NCBI GenBank assembly: GCA_039199225.1
Contig: JBCCSZ010000062.1
Span: forward strand, 1 to 28,363
Direction: 5' to 3'
Source of the DNA: JBCCSZ01 sp039199225
GTDB lineage: Bacteria > Bacteroidota > Bacteroidia > Chitinophagales > Saprospiraceae
DNA length: 28,363 bases
How positions within the stretch are numbered: the first letter of the stretch is position 1; every line of letters starts with the position of its first letter. Below, in pieces: positions 1 to 7,915 of the stretch. Below the pieces are notes generated by a model that saw only the letters and a program-made list of their open reading frames with translations, did no database searches and was not told the DNA's origin. The translations under genes and the position numbers were made by a program.

Positions 1-770
1 AAACACACCAGAAAACCACGCCGTACCAGACACCTATTCGCTGGACTCGCCCTTTGCGAATGTGGTGGAAAAATGTTGGTGCCATCAAATAATCCGAAGT
101 ACACCTGTAAATCTTGTCGGGTAGCCATTTTACTTTCCAAGGTGATCTTCAATTTGGCATTGGACTTCAACAGTTGCTTTTCCACTGTTTCTGCCATTTT
201 CAATACCTGTGCTTCTTGATCGTTTATCTCTTCCAGCTGCCTTTTGGCGGCACTTATTTCAGTTTGAATGCGCGATATTTTTTCCATGAAGTACTTTTCG
301 GCCTCATCGATATCCGAAAAAGAAACGGAAGAGCTGCTGTTGATTTTCATATTCGACTCCAAAAAAAGCTGCTGTTTTTGAAAGACTTCCAGGCTGTAGC
401 GGATGGATGCTTTCTGCTCTTTCAGGACCCTCATAGAGTCTACAACGGCTTTGTATTCCTGGCGCTCTTTGTAGGAATCCTTACCATTTTCGATTGTTAC
501 AGCATAGACTTTCACATCGTTCGATGCATTGACCTTTATGCCCTTGGTGATGATTCTGGAAGAAATATTTTCGAAGATGATTTCTGACTTCCCGCTTGGG
601 AGGTTTACCCTGGCCGTTCTTTGAATTTCAGCATTGTTCAGAAATACCGTAATGGCCGTCAGCTCATTGGGAATGATTTGAGACTCCCATTCCTGACCAA
701 GCCCAACTGTTGCGCAAACAAAGAGGGACAAAGCAATGAGAATGGAGGAGGAGATTGATTTACTTTTCAT
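1..770 (-). CDS. DUF4139 / mucoidy-inhibitor MuiA-like protein, N-terminal part (cut by window edge)
   Basis: An open frame runs from an ATG at 770 to the window edge, about 256 residues with no stop. It begins with a signal peptide (MKSKSISSSILIALSLFVCA, then cleavage near VGLGQ). A beta-rich segment follows (ELTAITVFLNNAEIQRTARV, then a LPSGKSEIIFENISSRI-type stretch), which is the usual opening of the MuiA/DUF4140-DUF4139 family. A coiled-coil region (about residues 95-200) then leads into the start of the DUF4139 barrel (KITLESKMATRQDLQVYF). The family is exported and poorly characterised; MuiA was named for suppressing mucoidy. After VYF, at about position 98, the expected family sequence (an aromatic-rich xAxWxPxYDxR-type stretch) does not appear and the reading becomes Arg/Cys-rich. 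The last ~100 bases are therefore suspect (see findings). It is the last gene of the minus-strand envelope group, 60 nt after the methyltransferase. Family call fairly sure, function unknown. Confidence 0.65.
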   Translation of the reverse strand, partial: MKSKSISSSILIALSLFVCATVGLGQEWESQIIPNELTAITVFLNNAEIQRTARVNLPSGKSEIIFENISSRIITKGIKVNASNDVKVYAVTIENGKDSYKERQEYKAVVDSMRVLKEQKASIRYSLEVFQKQQLFLESNMKINSSSSVSFSDIDEAEKYFMEKISRIQTEISAAKRQLEEINDQEAQVLKMAETVEKQLLKSNAKLKITLESKMATRQDLQVYFGLFDGTNIFPPHSQRASPANRCLVRRGFLVC

Positions 771-830
771 ACCTTTTTGAAGTTTTAGGAACTTACGCGA
801 TGGTTTCTCACCACCATATGGAATCGACCA

Positions 831-1412
831 CTAGCCTCTAGGCTCCAAACAATAGGCTTTTAAACGTACCTTTTTTCCTTTTTCGGCCGTTAGCACAAAA
901 TCTTCAAAAGCCAACGCAATGCCATCCAAGTCTTCCAGTGGAGGGCGTTTGTGGGGTGTGATGATGACCAGCAGCGGGCTATGGGCCAGAAGGGCATGGG
1001 TTAGTGGATAGAGTTGCTTGGGCTCACAAAGGTGCATGGCAAAGCTGCAGATAATCGCACTAAAGGCCCCTTCCATTTTACCTCTGATAACATCCTCAAA
1101 AGACCATTTTAGACATGGCTGACCGATGTGCTTTCGGAAGGCAGCAGCCGTAAAAGGGTCGCTGGCCGTCAATTGCTCGGCCCCCAATTCCAAGGCTACC
1201 CGGCTGACTTCCCCACCACCACAGCAAAAATCCAGGATGCGACTGAAATCGATCCGCTCTTTGTTTTGTAGGAGCAGCTGGCGGATGTAGGGAAAATGTG
1301 GATTTTCATAAGCCGCTCCGTGCCGACGATAAAATTTGTCGACACCCAACTCCTCGTATTGCTTGCGAATCGCCTTAGTTGGACGATTTTGCCCGGGCGT
1401 CTTTTCGGTCAT
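831..1412 (-). CDS. Class I SAM-dependent methyltransferase
   Basis: A 193-residue protein with the Rossmann-type SAM-binding motif I at residues 59-70 (ILDFCCGGGEVS), then an acidic motif after the second strand (LTASDPF) and a later strand-loop (AFSAIICSFAMHLCEP) typical of small class I methyltransferases. The substrate cannot be told from the sequence. There is no signal peptide, so it should act in the cytoplasm. Its ATG lies inside the 3' end of the upstream MCE gene, a 38-nt overlap in another frame, which suggests translational coupling. The residues just after the start (KQYEELGVDKFYRRHG) look like genuine protein, and no later Met is available before motif I, so this start is favoured. 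It sits between an MCE lipid-transport gene and a MuiA-like gene; an envelope-related substrate is possible but is only inference. Confidence 0.8.
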   Translation of the reverse strand: MTEKTPGQNRPTKAIRKQYEELGVDKFYRRHGAAYENPHFPYIRQLLLQNKERIDFSRILDFCCGGGEVSRVALELGAEQLTASDPFTAAAFRKHIGQPCLKWSFEDVIRGKMEGAFSAIICSFAMHLCEPKQLYPLTHALLAHSPLLVIITPHKRPPLEDLDGIALAFEDFVLTAEKGKKVRLKAYCLEPRG

Positions 1413-2436
1413 AACGCTTGACTTTTCGACGACTTTTCAAAGGGATGTAACGGTAAGGATGATCTTCCAGGTCGGTGAGGAAAGAATCAACTCGTTCGCT
1501 GGTTTCGGAAAGCTTGTTGTATAGGGTTTCATCTGTAAACAACTTACCAATCGTTCCTTCCCCATTGTTGATTTTCGCCACCAGTGAGTTGGTATTTTCG
1601 AGCATCGCCTTGGCAGATTCCAGGGTGTTGGTCAATTCTGCAATGGCGAGTTTTGCCTCGCTCAAAGTCAGGTTGGCCGTATCGATGGTGGCTCCAATGT
1701 CGGCATCGGCCAATTGGCCAGAGATGGTGGCAGCATTGTCGATGATGCTTTTGATCTGTTGGTTGCTGGAATCCAGGGTCCCAGTGACCGATTTCATATT
1801 CTTGAGGATGCCATTAATATCCCCCGCAGAGCTGTTCATCAGGCGGTTGAGCCGCTCGCTGGTCAGGCGGAGGTTGTTGACACTGGCTTGCAAATCGCGC
1901 AGGGTCTTCCCTATTTCGTTGTCGGGACTCGGATCGGAAATCTTCTTGTTTAGCACATCCATCGCGCTACTCAGTCCTTCACCAAGCTTGGCTAGGTAGA
2001 CATCCAATTCGTCCTGCCCAACCAGAGATTCCAGGGTTCCCCTGGTTACACCCTGCAAATAGTCGCCACTTTCCGCACAATTATCGCCACTGCATACCTT
2101 AGTGAAGTTCAAAGAAATGGCCGGTCCACTGACAAAACCAGTCGACATAATTTCGGCTTTGGTATCCTTTGGAATGGCAACCCCCCGGTCGATATTCATC
2201 ACGACAATAATCGTTTTCATATCTTCTGGCTTAAGGTACATCGAGCTGACCACCCCTACCTGAAAGCCATTGATAAAGACCGGTGCAGAGGCCGCCAATT
2301 GGTTGACCTGCTGATACTCAACATAAAAAAGCCGGGAAGTTGTGAATACGTTCTGCCCCTTGAGAAATTTGTATCCCCAGATAAAAATTGCAATAACGAT
2401 GACGGCAAATAAGCCAATCTTAGTTTCATTAGACAT
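1375..2436 (-). CDS. MlaD/MCE-domain lipid transport protein
   Basis: 353 residues. An N-terminal membrane anchor (about residues 7-24, IGLFAVIVIAIFIWGYKFLK) is followed by one MCE/MlaD domain (about 35-115) with the expected FYVEYQQVNQLAASAPVFIN and GFQVGVVSSMYL elements. The rest is a long, mostly helical periplasmic segment (about 150-325) rich in Asn, Ser and Leu with coiled-coil character. The C-terminus is a very basic tail (KSRRKVKRYDRKDARAK). MCE proteins form hexameric rings or tubes that carry lipids between inner and outer membrane, working with an MlaE/MlaF-type ABC transporter; neither partner is in this window. Gene order with lptD and an amidase fits an envelope-maintenance locus and is an order I recall from other Bacteroidota. 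The start ATG is preceded by a 144-nt gap holding a candidate promoter. Confidence 0.88.
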   Translation of the reverse strand: MSNETKIGLFAVIVIAIFIWGYKFLKGQNVFTTSRLFYVEYQQVNQLAASAPVFINGFQVGVVSSMYLKPEDMKTIIVVMNIDRGVAIPKDTKAEIMSTGFVSGPAISLNFTKVCSGDNCAESGDYLQGVTRGTLESLVGQDELDVYLAKLGEGLSSAMDVLNKKISDPSPDNEIGKTLRDLQASVNNLRLTSERLNRLMNSSAGDINGILKNMKSVTGTLDSSNQQIKSIIDNAATISGQLADADIGATIDTANLTLSEAKLAIAELTNTLESAKAMLENTNSLVAKINNGEGTIGKLFTDETLYNKLSETSERVDSFLTDLEDHPYRYIPLKSRRKVKRYDRKDARAKSSN

Positions 2437-2506
2437 TCTTCAGAGTTTGGTGTACCAAAACCTATGCTGCAAAGAATTGGGAGCCTAAGCATCCCAAAAA
2501 TCCCTG

Positions 2507-2514
2507 CAAAGGTA
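2507..2514 (-). promoter_or_regulatory. Candidate -7 element for the MCE gene
   Basis: On the minus strand this reads TACCTTTG, a perfect match to the Bacteroidota -7 consensus TAnnTTTG, 70 nt upstream of the MCE start. The -33 TTG at the usual 19-21 nt is missing (only a T-rich stretch is there), so the call is moderate. It would allow the MCE-methyltransferase-MuiA genes to be transcribed apart from the amidase. Confidence 0.35.
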
Positions 2515-2580
2515 ATTTTTCGTTGTAAAACGTCTAAATCCAGCAAGAGTTTTAATAGAAATAAGTAAAACCACTTCTTC

Positions 2581-3987
2581 TTATTCCATCCCTCGGGCGC
2601 GGCTCACCGGAATGCGTTCTCCTCCTTTGAAGGCCACCACGAATGCCTCCGAGAAGCCATTTTGGCGCAAATCCTGCTTGGCCTTGGCCGCCTCGGCATA
2701 GTCCTTAAAACCTACAGCCATGTACTTGAACAGATTATGCTGCTTTTTGACCTCAATGGTGTAATTGGCATTTTTCCAGTACTTAGAGGTAGGGGGAATG
2801 TGATCAGCCGATACGGCTAGTTGGACTTTGTAGGAGATTTGGTGGTTTGGGGATCGGGTGGTTTGGGGATTGGGTGATTTGGTGATGGGGTGGTTTTGGG
2901 ATTTGGTGGTTTTGAGATTGGATGATTTGGTGATGGGGTGGTTTTGGGATTTGGTGGTTTGGTGGTTTTGGGATGTTTTATTTTTGGATTTTAGGAGGAG
3001 GGGGCTGAAGGATTGGGGTGTGGGGCGGGCGGGGACAAAATCAGCCGATAAGCCCTTGGCGGTTTGGGCTTTGGTTTGGCGGCCGGGGATGGTGTGAACA
3101 ATGCCTGGAGAAGGTAATTCTTCCTTTACGGCCCTTGGGACGCCTGATGAGGTGAGGGAGCCTTGGTTTTCGATCTCAGCTTTGTATTCCCTAAATCCGT
3201 GAAAAATAGCTTGTGCGACGCTGTATTGACCATATTGGGAGGCCAGATATTTATTGTCACTCAGGTTGCTGAGGTAGCCAGTTTCGATTAGAGCGCTGGG
3301 CATGGTGGTTTCTCTCAACACAAGGAAGCCTGCCTGTTTGACGCCACGACTTTTGCGGTGCGTACGATCGCGGAGGTTTTTTTCGACCAACTCCGCAAAA
3401 CGGATGCTTTTTTCCAAATAGGCATTCTGGAACATGCTCAGAATAATGTGGCCTTCAGCAGAATTGGGGTCGAAGCCATGGTAATGCTGACGGTAGTCAC
3501 TTTCGTACAATATGGCCTCATTTTCCCGTTTGGCAACCGCCAAGTTGTCCTTGGCCCGGTGCAATCCCATGACATAGGTCTCCGAACCATGGATGTGGTC
3601 GGCATTTACAATGGAGTTGCAATGAATGGAGATGAACAAATCGGCATCGTTGCGATTGGCAATTTCGGCGCGTTTGTGCAAGGGAACGAAAACATCTTTT
3701 GTGCGGGTATAAATGACTTTGACCTCGGGATATTGCTGCTGGATCATTCTGCCCAATTGCAGCGCAACGCTCAAGGATATATGCTTCTCATTTTTATTGT
3801 GGTGGGAACAGCCAGGATCACGGCCTCCATGTCCGGCATCAATCACAACCGTGCGTAAGTAATACCTAGCTTCGTCGATCCTATTTTCTTGACTATATTT
3901 GCCCTGATTGTTAAATGTGTTAAATATTTCAAAATTATCAGGCCAAATCAAACAGATCCACGTTAGGAAAAATAATAAAAGCCTCAT
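2581..3987 (-). CDS. N-acetylmuramoyl-L-alanine amidase (Amidase_3) with low-complexity linker and C-terminal SPOR-like domain
   Basis: 468 residues. An N-terminal hydrophobic segment acts as signal or anchor. The zinc amidase domain (about 45-270) has the four expected metal/catalytic residues: H53 in VVIDAGHGG, E67 in NEKHIS, H122 in FISIHCNS and E235 in SALIETGYLSN. It cleaves the amide bond between MurNAc and L-Ala in peptidoglycan, as in daughter-cell separation or wall turnover. Residues about 275-385 are a linker of low complexity, including a 16-residue tandem repeat (TTKSQNHPITKS-type units). The last ~80 residues (YKVQLAVSAD onward, with AEAAKAKQDLRQNGFSEAFVVAF) resemble a SPOR-type peptidoglycan-binding domain, which would target it to the septum. 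Divergent from lptD with a 91-nt shared upstream region. Family sure; the SPOR assignment is less so. Confidence 0.9.
   Translation of the reverse strand: MRLLLFFLTWICLIWPDNFEIFNTFNNQGKYSQENRIDEARYYLRTVVIDAGHGGRDPGCSHHNKNEKHISLSVALQLGRMIQQQYPEVKVIYTRTKDVFVPLHKRAEIANRNDADLFISIHCNSIVNADHIHGSETYVMGLHRAKDNLAVAKRENEAILYESDYRQHYHGFDPNSAEGHIILSMFQNAYLEKSIRFAELVEKNLRDRTHRKSRGVKQAGFLVLRETTMPSALIETGYLSNLSDNKYLASQYGQYSVAQAIFHGFREYKAEIENQGSLTSSGVPRAVKEELPSPGIVHTIPGRQTKAQTAKGLSADFVPARPTPQSFSPLLLKSKNKTSQNHQTTKSQNHPITKSSNLKTTKSQNHPITKSPNPQTTRSPNHQISYKVQLAVSADHIPPTSKYWKNANYTIEVKKQHNLFKYMAVGFKDYAEAAKAKQDLRQNGFSEAFVVAFKGGERIPVSRARGME
2834..2975 (-). repeat. Tandem repeat inside the amidase linker (48-nt period)
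   Basis: On the + strand the segment is almost free of C and is built from TTTGGTGGT/TTTGGTGAT/GGGGTGG-type units. A 37-nt stretch at 2876-2912 recurs exactly at 2924-2960, a 48-nt period (16 codons). In protein it gives TTKSQNHPITKSSNLK followed by TTKSQNHPITKSPNPQ. The surrounding sequence is a degenerate continuation of the same unit. Confidence 0.85.
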
Positions 3988-4029
3988 GATATTTGGGAGG
4001 TATTATATTAATCGTTTTGGTTCAAGTTA

Positions 4030-4059
4030 TGAAATTAGTATTATTCCAGCGCTTTCCAA
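4030..4059 (-). promoter_or_regulatory. Candidate promoter for the amidase gene
   Basis: Reading the minus strand, TTG (4059-4057) is followed after 19 nt by TAATTTCA (4037-4030). This is a near match to the Bacteroidota TTG-N19-TAnnTTTG promoter, with TTTC in place of TTTG. It lies 42 nt upstream of the amidase start in the divergent amidase/lptD gap. I saw no equally good promoter facing lptD. Confidence 0.4.
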
Positions 4060-4078
4060 AAAAAAGTAAAATCATCGA

Positions 4079-7069
4079 TTGAAAACCAAGCTTTACACTT
4101 TAGCCCTTCTATGGATGACTCTTTGTTTTCCTTCTTCGGGAATCATTCCCTGGGGCGTGTGTATGGCTAATGCACAAACTATTCCGATTACGGATTCTAC
4201 CGCTTTGCAAAATGCTGTGGATAGCAACACCTCAAGTGCATTGATCGATAGTCTACCCCCTACTTTACAAGGGGACAGCCTGGAAAATCGCCTGAGCGTC
4301 CTAAGCGACAGCCTCCCTCCCCAACCTTTAACCGATAGCCTAGGCAATCCGCTCCCACTATTTGCCGACAGCCTAGGTGGATTTGGTCAAACGCCTCCCT
4401 TTGACACTCCAGGAGGATTTACTGCTCCCAGCGGCCCTCGAACCGACCTTTCCAAAATAGATGTCAGTTCCGACTCTCTCGATGCCGAGGTGAGCTACTC
4501 CGCCCGAGATTCCATGAAATACGACATTGCAAACGAGCGCATCATCCTATACGGCAACGCTTCTGTTACTTATGACGGAACAAGCATGAATGCAGGCTAC
4601 ATTGTGTTTGACAAAAAGAACAATGTTGTCGAAGCCGATGGTATTCCACCAGATAATCCAAAGGCGGAACGCGAGCCTCCAAACTTTGAAAATGGCAATC
4701 AGAGCTTTACGGCCGGTAAAATGCGCTACAACTTCGAAACGGGTAAGGGAGTGGTTTACGAAGCGTCCACCAAGCAGCAAATGGGTCCTGGCAATGAGAT
4801 GTTTGTACAAAGTGGCAAAGCCAAATTTTCTACAGCCGATACAACTGCTACGGCCGATAGCAAGCAGCAGGAAATCGTCTACAGTAAGGACGCCATCTTT
4901 AGTACCTGTAACCACCCCAATCCGCATTTTGGCATTCGCAGTAAAAAACAAAAGGTCATTCCCAATAAACTGGTCGTCGTTGGGCCTTCCAATCTGGAAA
5001 TCAGTGGCATCCCCACCCCGATTTGGCTGCCCTTCGGTGCCTTCCCCATTGGCTTTGGCGCTCAAACCGGCCTGATCTTCAGCAACAACATCGACGTATC
5101 GGAGGAGCTTGGCATCGGCATTCGGGATGTGGGCTGGTATTTCCCCCTTGGCGACAATATGAACCTCCAACTGACAGGAGACATCTACACCCGAGGAACT
5201 TGGGGCCTCAAAGGAGTCGTTCCCTACCGAAAACGCTACAAATACAGCGGCAATCTAACGGTGCGCTACAACAGTCGAAGGACCGAAAACAGTCTGGCCC
5301 TACCGGTCCGACAAAACTCCTTTTCCGTAAACTGGAGCCACAATCAAGACCGGGCCGCTCACCCGACCAATACCTTTGGCGGAAGCATCAACTTCCAAAC
5401 CAACAACGACCAACAACGAAACCTCAACTCAGCAGAGGACGTACAGCGAAGCTCCCTCAGCTCGAATGTCAACTTCCGAAAAATATTCCCCGGTAAGCCC
5501 TTCGATCTAGGTATTTCAGCCCGACATTCTCAAAACACACAGTCGCGGCAAATGACCGTCGAGCTGCCCAATGTCAACTTTAGGATGAAAACCATCAACC
5601 CCTTCAAAGCTAAAAAGCCACAAAACAAGGGAAAATGGTACGAAAAGATCGCTGTTTCCTACAACATGAATGCCCTTAACCGCCTAACCGGCACAGATAC
5701 AACTTTCTTTGAACCCCAAACTTTTGAGCAAGCCAAGATAGGAATTCAACACAGAGCCGATGCCAGCGCACCTTTCCGACTGTTCAAATTCTTTACGGTC
5801 TCTCCCAACGCCAGCTATACAGAAGCCTGGAATTTTACGACCATCCGCAGGCGCTTTTTCGATGAACTAACCGTCGATACCACCACCATCGAAGGCCCCT
5901 CCGGCGAAAGCTTGACCGTATTGGATACGACCAGCTATGGCATTGACAGCACCCTCTTTTTGCGCGGATTCGAGCCCTGGCGCAGCTACCGAGTGGCCGT
6001 ATCTGTCAATACGCGGGTATACGGTGTGCGAGAGTTCAGTCGAGGCCCCATCAGAGGCATCCGACATACCATCAATCCAACGGTCAGCTTCAGCTACACC
6101 CCCGATTATACAGAGGCCGATTATTTGCGAGACTTTATATTCACCAACAACAGCACAGGTCAACTGGATACGACCGAGTACAGTATCTTTCAAAACAGTG
6201 CCTATTCGGGAGCGCCGCGAAGCGGGCCGGCTATGGCCATCACCTATGGCCTCAACAACAACTTTGAAGCAAAACTTTGGTCAAAAAAGGATTCGACAGA
6301 GAAGAAGATCAAACTATTCGACAATGTTTCCGTCAATGGAAACTACAATTTCATACGAGACTCCTTGAAGTGGAGCGACATCAGCATCAATGGTCGAACC
6401 CGCCTGTTTAAGGGGCTGACCATCATCAATATGCGAGCCTCCTACAGCCCCTACGATGCCATATACACCAACGGAAGGGCCAGCCCTGTTAATACCTTTT
6501 ATCTGGACTCCAAGAAGCGACTTTTCCGATTTGTCAATGCCTCTGTCGGGATCACCAATTCGATCAGGGTCAGCCAAATCCGAGGTTTATTTGAAGGAAA
6601 GGGGTTGAACAGCTCGGGAGGAGGCAGCAGCCGGAGGCGAAGCTCCGGCGGCCAGCCAGGAGGTGGAGGCGCCAACCAGCGGCCCGGCCAACAGGGACCA
6701 GAGAGCCTGTGGGATGTATTGGACAACTTCAGCATTCAGCACGTGTTCAACATCGATCGCCGCCGCATTCGCGAAGGACGGGATACGACCACCATTTCAT
6801 CCCACTCCATTACCATTCGGGGCAACTTGAAAATATCTCCGAAATGGAGCATTACCTTGGGACAGATTTCTTACAACTTCAAAGACAAGAGGTTGGTGTA
6901 TCCCGATTTGACTTTTGTACGCGACCTGCACTGCTGGGAAATGTCGATGAGCTGGCGCCCTACCAGAGGAACCTACTTCTTCTCCATTTACGTCAAGCCA
7001 GGTTCTTTTCTGGAGCGACTTCGAGTACCTTATCAGAAAAACAATGTGGACGGGGTCAATGCCTTTTAG
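4079..7069 (+). CDS. lptD: LptD-type LPS assembly outer-membrane protein
   Basis: 996 residues. A signal peptide (KTKLYTLALLWMTLCF, with cleavage likely after CMANAQ) is followed by a Pro/Ser/Asp-rich linker with repeated DSLPP/DSLG motifs (about 40-130). Next is an OstA/LptA-like beta-jellyroll (about 145-260: MKYDIANERIILYGNASVTY, then VEADG, FTAGKMRYNFETGKG). The rest is a long beta-barrel rich in alternating aromatic strands, ending in a strand-like FSIYVKPGSFLERLRVPYQK. This is the Bacteroidota form of LptD, which receives lipopolysaccharide from the Lpt bridge and inserts it into the outer leaflet. A Gly/Ser/Arg/Gln-rich loop (about 843-870) lies between late barrel strands. The start is TTG at 4079: a stop lies 12 nt upstream in frame, and the next Met (4115) would lose the basic signal-peptide start. 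Stops 5 nt before the convergent YciI-like gene. Confidence 0.88.
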   Translation: MKTKLYTLALLWMTLCFPSSGIIPWGVCMANAQTIPITDSTALQNAVDSNTSSALIDSLPPTLQGDSLENRLSVLSDSLPPQPLTDSLGNPLPLFADSLGGFGQTPPFDTPGGFTAPSGPRTDLSKIDVSSDSLDAEVSYSARDSMKYDIANERIILYGNASVTYDGTSMNAGYIVFDKKNNVVEADGIPPDNPKAEREPPNFENGNQSFTAGKMRYNFETGKGVVYEASTKQQMGPGNEMFVQSGKAKFSTADTTATADSKQQEIVYSKDAIFSTCNHPNPHFGIRSKKQKVIPNKLVVVGPSNLEISGIPTPIWLPFGAFPIGFGAQTGLIFSNNIDVSEELGIGIRDVGWYFPLGDNMNLQLTGDIYTRGTWGLKGVVPYRKRYKYSGNLTVRYNSRRTENSLALPVRQNSFSVNWSHNQDRAAHPTNTFGGSINFQTNNDQQRNLNSAEDVQRSSLSSNVNFRKIFPGKPFDLGISARHSQNTQSRQMTVELPNVNFRMKTINPFKAKKPQNKGKWYEKIAVSYNMNALNRLTGTDTTFFEPQTFEQAKIGIQHRADASAPFRLFKFFTVSPNASYTEAWNFTTIRRRFFDELTVDTTTIEGPSGESLTVLDTTSYGIDSTLFLRGFEPWRSYRVAVSVNTRVYGVREFSRGPIRGIRHTINPTVSFSYTPDYTEADYLRDFIFTNNSTGQLDTTEYSIFQNSAYSGAPRSGPAMAITYGLNNNFEAKLWSKKDSTEKKIKLFDNVSVNGNYNFIRDSLKWSDISINGRTRLFKGLTIINMRASYSPYDAIYTNGRASPVNTFYLDSKKRLFRFVNASVGITNSIRVSQIRGLFEGKGLNSSGGGSSRRRSSGGQPGGGGANQRPGQQGPESLWDVLDNFSIQHVFNIDRRRIREGRDTTTISSHSITIRGNLKISPKWSITLGQISYNFKDKRLVYPDLTFVRDLHCWEMSMSWRPTRGTYFFSIYVKPGSFLERLRVPYQKNNVDGVNAF

Positions 7070-7074
7070 GAGAG

Positions 7075-7542
7075 CTAAAACAGTTTAGCGCCAACGGCTG
7101 CCCACCAGGGATGGACTTCTACGCTGAGTCGGCCTGCTTTGACGGCTGGGTCGGCATGGGCTAGGCTGTCGGCTTCGGCCATTGTGGGGGTGCTGTATAT
7201 GGCAATGCCTCGAATGGCTCCCTCGCTTTCAAAGGGTCCGACCATGCAAATCTTTTTGGCCTCGACCATTGCCCCGAGGTGGGCAAGATGGGCTTTTTGA
7301 AGCTTGGCAGCCTCCGATGGGTCCTGGCCGCGTTCTGGTCCAGTCTTTAAAAACACCATGTAATACTTTTTCATCAAGCGTTCGACATCGCCATCCATCA
7401 TTCTGAAGGTTTCGTAGAGGTTGGTATCTACGGTTGGAAGCTCAGGGGCCAGCGCTTGGGAGATGGGAGCCTTTTCTGGTGTAGAAGGTTGTGGCGCATT
7501 GCAGGCAAACAGGAGGAGCGCCAAGCCATAAAGGAGTCGCAT
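7075..7542 (-). CDS. YciI-like domain lipoprotein
   Basis: 155 residues. A short lipoprotein signal peptide ends in a lipobox (LLFAC, Cys14), so it should be lipid-anchored in the envelope. A Pro-rich spacer leads to a YciI/YCII-type ferredoxin-like domain (about 58-145: KKYYMVFLKTGPERGQD, LQKAHLAHLGAMVEAKKI, MVGPFESEG, IRGIAIYSTPTMAEADSLAHADPAVKAGRLSVEVHPWW). The pattern of H-x-x-H-L-x-x-L, G-P-F and D-P-x-x-x-x-x-x is as expected for the family. The YciI family is related to muconolactone isomerase-type folds, and most members have no known reaction. A hairpin (GCTAAA-ACAG-TTTAGC, 7074-7089) covers its stop codon and the convergent end of lptD. Confidence 0.75.
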   Translation of the reverse strand: MRLLYGLALLLFACNAPQPSTPEKAPISQALAPELPTVDTNLYETFRMMDGDVERLMKKYYMVFLKTGPERGQDPSEAAKLQKAHLAHLGAMVEAKKICMVGPFESEGAIRGIAIYSTPTMAEADSLAHADPAVKAGRLSVEVHPWWAAVGAKLF

Positions 7543-7599
7543 GATGTTGTATATTTGATTAGATTGTAAATATTTAGACGATGCTCATGGCTTTGCTAC

Positions 7600-7881
7600 T
7601 CATCCATTGCCCGAAAGAGCATTCAATAGGAAAAGTAGGGTGCTAAGCATTAAAAATCCACTTATCAAAGTGGGAATGGCTGCGATCGTGCCAATTATTT
7701 TCCTTTTCCCAAAATCGGATTTGTAAATGTAAGAACAAAGCAAAACGACAATGTAGAAAACCACAAAGGCAATGTAAAATGGAAAGCTCATCGCGTCGAC
7801 CATCTCTAAATCTACTCGATACAGCTGGACCAGAACCATCGCAGTCCAGTAAAAGCAGCAAATCCAATATATGGAGATCAC
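7600..7881 (-). CDS. Small integral membrane protein, unknown function
   Basis: 93 residues with three strongly hydrophobic segments: about 2-19 (ISIYWICCFYWTAMVLVQ), 31-53 (MSFPFYIAFVVFYIVVLLCSYIY) and 62-88 (IIGTIAAIPTLISGFLMLSTLLFLLNA), with a basic loop (KSDFGKRK) between the last two. I do not recognise a family. It starts 34 nt after the ABC transporter stop on the same strand, so it is probably cotranscribed with it and may be an accessory; this is inference. A second open frame nearly covers the same bases, but its hydrophobic pattern is less protein-like. Confidence 0.55.
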   Translation of the reverse strand: MISIYWICCFYWTAMVLVQLYRVDLEMVDAMSFPFYIAFVVFYIVVLLCSYIYKSDFGKRKIIGTIAAIPTLISGFLMLSTLLFLLNALSGNG

Positions 7882-7915
7882 ATTTCGATTTTTAAGAAAT
7901 GGTTGCTAAAGCTTA

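Noticed and set aside
114..587. 157-codon + strand frame rich in Phe and Leu
   Set aside because: It is the complement of the MuiA-like gene, whose minus-strand reading has a signal peptide and family sequence.
3358..3858. 166-codon + strand frame opposite the amidase
   Set aside because: The minus strand carries all amidase catalytic motifs here; the + reading has no recognisable pattern.
4547..5170. 207-codon minus frame opposite lptD
   Set aside because: The + strand reading is the OstA-like domain and first barrel strands of LptD; the minus reading is its shadow.
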